Below are positions 58,938 to 64,000 of a DNA stretch of 64,000 nt, piece after piece; position 1 is the first letter of the stretch, and each line of letters starts with the position of its first letter. Source of the DNA: DASXRU01 sp033856235. GTDB lineage: Bacteria; Acidobacteriota; Blastocatellia; Pyrinomonadales; Pyrinomonadaceae. The stretch spans positions 1 through 64,000 of the forward strand of contig JAWVFI010000088.1 in assembly GCA_033856235.1 (NCBI GenBank), written 5' to 3'. The notes beneath the pieces were generated by a model, which was not told where the DNA came from, did not search any database, and saw only the letters and a program-made list of their open reading frames with translations. The position numbers and the translations under genes were made by a program.

Positions 58938-59435
58938 CTACTTAATCGTCATTCTGTTGTTGACCTTCTTCGGGTGCGCTTCGTTCGCCGCTTTCATGGC
59001 GTCCTGCAGCTTCGCCCGGGGAATATCACCCGTTAGCGTGACCTCGCCATTGGCAACTGCAACCGTAATTCCGGTGATGCCATATTTGACAAGACTCGCG
59101 TTGACCTGCGTCTTCAGCGGATCATCCGGCGCAATAACAACCGCCGCCTTGACGGTAAGATTATTAACGACTGATTTCACCCCGGCGACGCCGCGGGCAA
59201 GTTGTTCGGCGCTGGCTTTTTCCGCCTCGGATTTTACTGCACCGGAAAGCGATACCACTCCCGCCGCCGTGCTGACATTAATCAAGGCCGTGGCCAGGGC
59301 CGGATCGGCCTTCAACTTTGCCTGCACATTCTGCGTCAAGGTTTCGTCACTCGGTCCTTTGTTGCAGCCGGCATAAATACCGATCAACAGCACCGTGCTG
59401 AGGCTGAGAGCGAGCATCTTTGTTACTGTTTTCAC
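58938..59435 (-). CDS. Lipoprotein with two BON domains
   Basis: 165 residues. A lipoprotein signal (ALSLSTVLLIGIYAGCNK) ends at a lipobox Cys. Two BON domains follow (DETLTQNVQAKLKADPALATALINVSTAAGVVSLSGAV and DPLKTQVNASLVKYGITGITVAVANGEVTLTGDIP), as in OsmY and DolP. BON domains bind phospholipid surfaces and help keep the outer membrane sealed under stress. It is likely co-transcribed with the BON-LysM gene. Confidence 0.9.
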   Translation of the reverse strand: MKTVTKMLALSLSTVLLIGIYAGCNKGPSDETLTQNVQAKLKADPALATALINVSTAAGVVSLSGAVKSEAEKASAEQLARGVAGVKSVVNNLTVKAAVVIAPDDPLKTQVNASLVKYGITGITVAVANGEVTLTGDIPRAKLQDAMKAANEAHPKKVNNRMTIK

Positions 59436-59787
59436 TTTAGTGACTCCTTCTTCGATCGATTAACTAACACAGGTCTTCTGGCGGAGCGATGTCATTTCGC
59501 AGCAGATGCCGTAATGAATGTTGCGGTGCTGGATTGACAGGCCGTATCTGCGCGCATAATAGCAGATCATCTGGAGGGCAACCTGTTTTTCCGGGCTTCA
59601 TTTTCAGCCTATCAGAGGGTTTCAAGAGTCTGAAGCCGAGCTCTATTGTGACAGCCGCCAGCTCGAAAACAGCACAAACTTTTCAGATATGCAGGTGGAT
59701 TGGACACCGACGGAGCGACCGCAAGCGTCGACTCGATGGGGTACGGGGTACTCCCGGGAATTTGGGTTTCGACCTGTCTGGAAACAC
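59436..59787. other. Intergenic region, nothing recognised
   Basis: No gene, RNA or strong repeat seen in about 350 bp. Confidence 0.4.
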
Positions 59788-60279
59788 TTAGTCAAGGTCG
59801 TAAATCGCTAACCCCAATGGGGACGCGCCGGAGCCTTTAACGCCATCGACGACCCGCGCCACTTCACCATACGAAATTGAGCGCGGCGCTTTAATGAAAA
59901 CTGTCCGCTCGATTCGCAAATCCTCAGGCACATCGGTCCGGAGCATCATTTCATCGCGGTAAAGATGATTTTGCCGCCGCTTTTGAAAAAGATCTGCAAG
60001 GGTGTCGCTTAGTTTCGACATGTCCTCGATTGAGCCCATGTTAGTGAGTCCGTTGAGCATCAAGGTGCGATCCCGCTTTATCGTCACTAATAACGTTTTT
60101 ATGTTCGGGTCAACGTGGACCGTGTGGTCAGGCTTTGAGGGGACTTTGGCGGCAATTCTCGCCGGCTTCAGCGGCGTGACCACCATGAAGATGATCAGCA
60201 GGACCAGGAGCACGTCGATCAAAGGCGTGACGTTAATATGCGGTTTGGCAGTGTGATTGTTTTCAGCGCTCGAATCCAT
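59788..60279 (-). CDS. exbD: ExbD/TolR-family biopolymer transport protein
   Basis: 163 residues. A short cytoplasmic start leads to INVTPLIDVLLVLLIIFMVVTPL, the single helix with the conserved Asp that carries protons in ExbD/TolR/MotB-type motors. The periplasmic domain ends in AVxxVMDxxKxxG-like text (YGEVARVVDGVKGSGASPLGLAIYDLD). No exbB or tonB gene is adjacent, which is unusual; in this lineage several exbD paralogues may be scattered. Confidence 0.9.
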   Translation of the reverse strand: MDSSAENNHTAKPHINVTPLIDVLLVLLIIFMVVTPLKPARIAAKVPSKPDHTVHVDPNIKTLLVTIKRDRTLMLNGLTNMGSIEDMSKLSDTLADLFQKRRQNHLYRDEMMLRTDVPEDLRIERTVFIKAPRSISYGEVARVVDGVKGSGASPLGLAIYDLD

Positions 60280-60361
60280 GGAAACACTCCTCTCAGGCGA
60301 GAATCTAAGAGGTTAGACAACGGCTGGCGGTAGAAGTTCCCTGCGGCAAACAGAATCCCGA

Positions 60362-60742
60362 CTACTTCGAGCGCGTGTTCTTGTGGCTCTCGTGGTCGTG
60401 AATTTTCTTGAACTGCTCGTGCAACTCCTCCAACTCTTCGTCAGAAAGATTTTCCAGATCCACCAGCTCGGTGCGCGCACCAGTGACGCCTTTGATTAGC
60501 TCATCCAGCTTTAAGTGGAACGCCTTCGCGTCACGGTTTTGGGTGTTTTGAATTAGGAAGACCATCAGGAAGGTGACTATTGTAGTTCCGGTATTGATGA
60601 CCAGTTGCCAAGTGTCTGAATAACCAAATAACGGGCCTGTGGCAGCCCAGACGATGATTATCAGCGCCGCCAGAATGAAGGCCCATGAGGTCCCCATCGC
60701 GTGGGCCATCTTTTGAGAAAACTTGCGAAACATCTCGTTCAT
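60362..60742 (-). CDS. Low-affinity iron permease-family small membrane protein
   Basis: 126 residues from ATG 60742 (GGAGG). Two transmembrane helices (SWAFILAALIIIVWAATGPLFGY and VINTGTTIVTFLMVFLIQNTQNRDAKAFHLKLDELI) match the low-affinity iron permease/DUF family, whose QNTQNRD motif is diagnostic. The tail is acidic and coiled (ENLSDEELEELHEQFKKIHDHE). A role in iron transport is by family name only. It starts 34 bp after the MscS gene ends. Confidence 0.88.
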   Translation of the reverse strand: MNEMFRKFSQKMAHAMGTSWAFILAALIIIVWAATGPLFGYSDTWQLVINTGTTIVTFLMVFLIQNTQNRDAKAFHLKLDELIKGVTGARTELVDLENLSDEELEELHEQFKKIHDHESHKNTRSK

Positions 60743-60776
60743 TGTGATCCTCCGTCGGGATGAAGATAGCTGCCAA

Positions 60777-61838
60777 TCACCGCATATTGCCCTTGGGAAA
60801 GAGAACACGATCCGGCGCCGCATTCAGTTTTTGCAATAGCTCTTTGATCATACGAGACTTCACGCGGCCGGCTTGCTTCGGATGAACTACGTAGCGCACG
60901 ATTGCGTCCAGCCAGGTATTGCTGTTTACACGAAACAGCACTACCGGACGTTCCTGCACCTCCAACTCATCGACCGGCGTCTGGGCCAGGATTTCGCGAA
61001 ACACCTTCACGCGTTCCATCATGGCCTCTCCCAATTCCTTCTCGGCAACTTCCTGCATCGTCTGTGAGACGAACTCCAGATCGCTCTGATAAGCAATATT
61101 GAATTTGATCTCGTTCCAGACGTATGGAAAGAGCGCCCAGGTGTAGTTGTAGATCTCCGTGTTGAGGACTTTGGAGTTCGGAAACTTTATCACTCGTCCC
61201 GTGGGGTGATCGGTGGAAAGATAGTCCCCACCAAACTCCCACAGCGTGGTATCGATGTAGCTGACATCGATGACATCGCCGGTGGCTTCGCCGATCTTGA
61301 TGCGATCACCCACACGGTATGGCGACTTAGCCAGGATGTAGATCCAGCCGATGAAACTGGTAATCGGAGTTTGCAGCGCGAACCCAAGAATCAGCGAAAT
61401 CAAGCCCACCGAAACCACGGTGGTATACCAGTCCTGAAAGAAAATGGAGATGACGATTAGGGCCATCAGCAGCCCAATCGCGAGGCGCAGAATTCTCTTT
61501 AGGTTGTAGCGAGAGGCAGTGCTGCCAACGCGGCCGATTAGATAGACTTGGACGATCTTTGCGATTGCCAGCACCAGTATTACGGCCATCGCGCTCAGCG
61601 TCAGCTTTTGTAATAAAGGAATGATGCGCGACGCGAAGCCCAGGATCCTTAAGCTCAACGCATAATAAAGCGCTCCCAAACCCAACAACAGAACTAAGTG
61701 GGTTCCCAGCCAAAGTTTGTCTTTGGTTTCAGCCACCGGCATGGCATCGTCCTTCGCACCTGCCGTCTGCTTCAGCGCCTCTTTGACGTTCTCCTGCAGT
61801 TTAATCTGTTCGACTTCGGTGCGCACTTCGTCCGTCAT
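60777..61838 (-). CDS. MscS-family mechanosensitive channel
   Basis: 353 residues from ATG 61838. Four predicted membrane helices end in the pore helix region (TVVSVGLISLILGFALQTPITSFIGWIYILAKSPYRVGDRIKIG), followed by the MscS beta domain (GDVIDVSYIDTTLWEF ... GRVIKFPNSKVLNTEIYNYT) and a C-terminal alpha/beta cage. MscS channels release ions when the membrane is stretched. It is a separate osmotic valve from the MscL at the other end of the window. Likely co-transcribed with the iron-permease-like gene. Confidence 0.92.
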   Translation of the reverse strand: MTDEVRTEVEQIKLQENVKEALKQTAGAKDDAMPVAETKDKLWLGTHLVLLLGLGALYYALSLRILGFASRIIPLLQKLTLSAMAVILVLAIAKIVQVYLIGRVGSTASRYNLKRILRLAIGLLMALIVISIFFQDWYTTVVSVGLISLILGFALQTPITSFIGWIYILAKSPYRVGDRIKIGEATGDVIDVSYIDTTLWEFGGDYLSTDHPTGRVIKFPNSKVLNTEIYNYTWALFPYVWNEIKFNIAYQSDLEFVSQTMQEVAEKELGEAMMERVKVFREILAQTPVDELEVQERPVVLFRVNSNTWLDAIVRYVVHPKQAGRVKSRMIKELLQKLNAAPDRVLFPKGNMR

Positions 61839-61966
61839 GCCTACAGGCCTCAATTCATGTCGTAATTCGGCGGCTCCACAACAGGGCTAAACCCGTTTAA
61901 CTGTGAGTTTACCGTTTGTGGTGTTCGAGACTAATGATTTTAAAGCACCCGCTATGCCGGGGCGCG

Positions 61967-62833
61967 TCAGTGAGAGAAGAGGAGTGGAAAAAACTGCCCG
62001 CCGATTCTTTGTCCGGGGGCGATGGGCCGGACGCCATGCAGCAGCGGTTCATTAGAAGCCGAGACCACTCCGTCGGCAAAAACGTTGAGCACCACCGCCC
62101 TTCGCGGTTTGCCGGTGTGGTTTTCAAACGAGCCATGGACCATCAACGGGTGATGGAATGAAGCTTCTCCCTGCTTCAATTCAATTGCGAGCGGTCTGAA
62201 CTCTTGCTTTTGTTCATCTGACAAAACAGATTGGATAGCGTCCATGTCATCGGCCAGGCCCGTGACGGGCAAGAGGTTCCATTGATGACTGCCGGGAACG
62301 TAATGCACGCATCCGTTCTCGCGTGTGGAATCGTCCAACCCAATCCAGCAGGAGAGATGGGCCATCGGTTGCGTCCTGGTCCAATAAGAATAGTCCTGAT
62401 GCCATGCCACCAGGCCACCATGATCTTCCGGCTTGGAAAATATTTGATCGTGCCAGAAGCGAACGCCTGCGCCGAGTAGCTGCGATGCCGGCTTTAAGAA
62501 AGCGGGGTTCCACAAAAGGTCGTGAAAGCCCGGCGCGATCCGCCACGCACCCAGCGCATGGAACAGGGTCTGCGCAGGATTCGAGGATTCGTTTGAATGG
62601 TATTCATAGAAGAGTTGATGCCCCGGGTGCTGCGGATCCATCAACTGAGCCAGCTCCGCGCGCAGCGCCTCGATCTGACCGTCGTCAAGCATGCGAACAG
62701 CGGCAAGGTACCCGTTTGTGTGAAAGAAACTGATTTGCTCAGTAGTTAATGCATAACGATTCCAATCGCTCGCGTGTCTGGGCTGGGTGAAAAGGTTGCT
62801 GACCGGAGCGTGGTGTTTGGAGAGATCTTCCAT
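61967..62833 (-). CDS. Phytanoyl-CoA dioxygenase (PhyH) family protein
   Basis: 288 residues from ATG 62833 (GGAG). A PhyH-type 2OG/Fe(II) oxygenase: LTTEQISFFHTNGYLAAVRMLDDGQIEALRAEL opens the family, HxD is in AWHQDYSYW, then LDDSTRENGCVHYVPGSHQW, the distal His in FHHPLMVHGSFENHTGKPRR and the 2OG-binding Arg after it. Substrates vary from fatty acyl-CoA to natural products. Nothing nearby points to one. Confidence 0.9.
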   Translation of the reverse strand: MEDLSKHHAPVSNLFTQPRHASDWNRYALTTEQISFFHTNGYLAAVRMLDDGQIEALRAELAQLMDPQHPGHQLFYEYHSNESSNPAQTLFHALGAWRIAPGFHDLLWNPAFLKPASQLLGAGVRFWHDQIFSKPEDHGGLVAWHQDYSYWTRTQPMAHLSCWIGLDDSTRENGCVHYVPGSHQWNLLPVTGLADDMDAIQSVLSDEQKQEFRPLAIELKQGEASFHHPLMVHGSFENHTGKPRRAVVLNVFADGVVSASNEPLLHGVRPIAPGQRIGGQFFPLLFSH

Positions 62834-62868
62834 GTCACTCCATAACGGCGAGACCACTCAAGCGCTTC

Positions 62869-62974
62869 ACTGGGACCGCGGGCGTCCCGCCCGCAAATGA
62901 GCGCAAAGCGCGAAAATGTCTTCTAAAACTTGCGATTAGCGATTCGTTGCGGGCGAGACGCCCGCGGTCCCAGT
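62869..62974. repeat. 28-bp inverted repeat (REP/MITE-like)
   Basis: 62869-62896 and 62947-62974 are reverse complements with one mismatch. The 50-bp spacer is unrelated. Confidence 0.8.
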
Positions 62975-63014
62975 AAAGAGCTTGAGTCACGCTTTGCAGT
63001 CTGGTCTCCGAGGA

Positions 63015-63983
63015 TCACTTCACGTTCTTGATACCCTCTATCACCACCCTGACCACAGTCGGAATGATCTCTCGTTCGTTGGCGTGGTCGGTTGTGAAGG
63101 TCACCAGCACGAACTTCGATCCATCAGGCAGTTCGATATAGGCGGCATCGTGCCTGGTGCTACTCGTCCATCCCGCCTTTGACCAAAGCCGCGCGCCTTC
63201 GATTCCCTGCAGCGCAATCCCGCTGAAGCCGTGGCCCTGATCGTCAGCGTCCTTGCTAGTCCCCGCAAATTCGCGCTTCAGCAGCTCCATCATTTTTTTG
63301 CCCCGCGCCGGCGTAACTGCGCGACCGGTAACGATCTCCGCCAGCAATCGCGCCGTCGCTTCAGTGGTGAGCTTATTGCGATTCTCGCCTTTCGGCCCCC
63401 GCGAAATCCGCTCGCGGCCGTACGCGTCTTCGCAAAACGTCTTTTGATTCACATTGATATTGCTGTAACCGAGCGAGCTGTAGTAGCGATTCACAACGTT
63501 ACGTTGCTCCTGCCACTTCTTCATCTCATTGGGAGGCAATTCATAACCCGCAGTCGTGTGCGTCAGCACGTCTACGACGTACTGCGTCGCTTCGTTCGAA
63601 GAATCAACGATCATATCGCGTACCGCGCGCTTTAATTCATCGGTCTCCTTGATCTTTCCGTCTTCCAGCCAGCGATGCACCGCGGCCAGATAAAAAAGTT
63701 TTACCACGCTGGCCGGGTAAATACGCTCGTTACCACGAAAGCTCGCCTGACGCGGATGCTGTCCATCACGGAGATCGATTAGCGTTATCGATAACTGGCT
63801 TTCACTCAGCTTGGTGTCTGCGAATTTCTCCAAAGCCGTGCGCGCCGCTTCATTCACCAGATTCTGCAGAGCGGGCGATGGAGGCTCAATCGGGGGCGGC
63901 GACTGGGCCAGTGCCGCGACCGCAGCGAGCAGGATTACAAAGCAAGTGGCGGTGAATAATATTTGGTTTTGTCGGTTATTCAT
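63015..63983 (-). CDS. Class A beta-lactamase-like serine hydrolase, exported
   Basis: 322 residues with a signal peptide (ILFTATCFVILLAAVAALAQS). The active-site Ser is in the SxxK motif (YPASVVKLFYLAAV). The second motif is S-x-N/E-like in VDSSNEATQYVV (SNE in place of SDN) and the third is KAG in LWSKAGWTSS (for KTG). The GERISRGPKGENRNKL stretch and the AxLLxxIVTG helix complete the fold. Altered second and third motifs and the long insert suggest a serine hydrolase or penicillin-binding role rather than a proven beta-lactamase. The N-terminus lies 17 bp inside the window edge, so the gene is complete. Confidence 0.88.
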   Translation of the reverse strand: MNNRQNQILFTATCFVILLAAVAALAQSPPPIEPPSPALQNLVNEAARTALEKFADTKLSESQLSITLIDLRDGQHPRQASFRGNERIYPASVVKLFYLAAVHRWLEDGKIKETDELKRAVRDMIVDSSNEATQYVVDVLTHTTAGYELPPNEMKKWQEQRNVVNRYYSSLGYSNINVNQKTFCEDAYGRERISRGPKGENRNKLTTEATARLLAEIVTGRAVTPARGKKMMELLKREFAGTSKDADDQGHGFSGIALQGIEGARLWSKAGWTSSTRHDAAYIELPDGSKFVLVTFTTDHANEREIIPTVVRVVIEGIKNVK

Positions 63984-64000
63984 GCTGGATGGTCCAAATC

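Overview
The window reads as chromosome of an Acidobacteriota-like bacterium, probably Blastocatellia. This is an inference from gene families and coding style (zinc-ribbon-headed membrane proteins, a large signal-peptide BNR/sortilin-type propeller protein, MscL with a zinc-ribbon tail, a bacterial Ku, PASTA-free Ser/Thr kinases, many long inverted repeats between genes); there is no rRNA or marker gene to prove it.

Layout. (1) 1-4620, core chromosome: end of mscL, a hemerythrin protein, a zinc-ribbon membrane protein, ku, a MerR-TPR protein, a lone receiver domain and a tRNA-Lys(CTT) with a clear promoter. (2) 4575-39435, a genomic island of about 34.8 kb inserted in the 3' half of that tRNA. 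It is bounded by a perfect 47-bp direct repeat and has a tyrosine integrase and excisionase just inside the left end. Its left third holds mobile-element functions (ribbon-helix-helix protein, ArdC, small conserved proteins), a HEPN protein, a Ser/Thr kinase with two membrane proteins, and a nuclease gene pair. A second tyrosine recombinase at 20.4-21.3 kb begins a dense defence region. It holds a Mrr-STAND-TPR protein facing a broken glycosyltransferase/kinase gene, a small PD-(D/E)XK protein, a complete type III CBASS operon (TRIP13, two HORMA-type proteins, CD-NTase, NucC) with divergent CapH/CapP-like regulators, a four-gene QueC-like cassette, and an AbiE-like toxin-antitoxin pair with an elaborate operator. 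(3) 39436-44664, chromosome again: gene debris, a toxin-antitoxin locus with a frameshifted PIN toxin, and two secreted proteins. (4) 44749-56053, a minus-strand set that looks like a ribosomal-peptide modification cluster: radical SAM/SPASM enzyme, three paralogous DUF1843-type small proteins, a PRTase-AMMECR1-helical fusion, a B12-type RiPP radical SAM enzyme, a proline-rich tandem-repeat protein, a prolyl-4-hydroxylase-like dioxygenase and a carbamoyltransferase. (5) 56299-63983, envelope and housekeeping genes: L,D-transpeptidase, D,D-carboxypeptidase, LysM and BON proteins, ExbD, an iron-permease-like protein, MscS, a PhyH dioxygenase and a class A beta-lactamase-like serine hydrolase.

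Most interesting: the QueC-like cassette (33427-36925). A protein starting Met-Gly-Thr-Ser is translationally coupled to a QueC-like ATPase, between a PD-(D/E)XK nuclease and an unknown protein. It recalls the QatB/QatC pair but lacks the QatA ATPase and QatD nuclease, so it may be an undescribed defence type. Second is the peptide-modification cluster, where a P-E-I-R-type repeat protein lies beside a prolyl hydroxylase, a carbamoyltransferase and radical SAM enzymes. Third is a 20-bp inverted repeat at the starts of the convergent STAND and glycosyltransferase genes, next to a recombinase. No CRISPR array, transposase or rRNA gene was seen.
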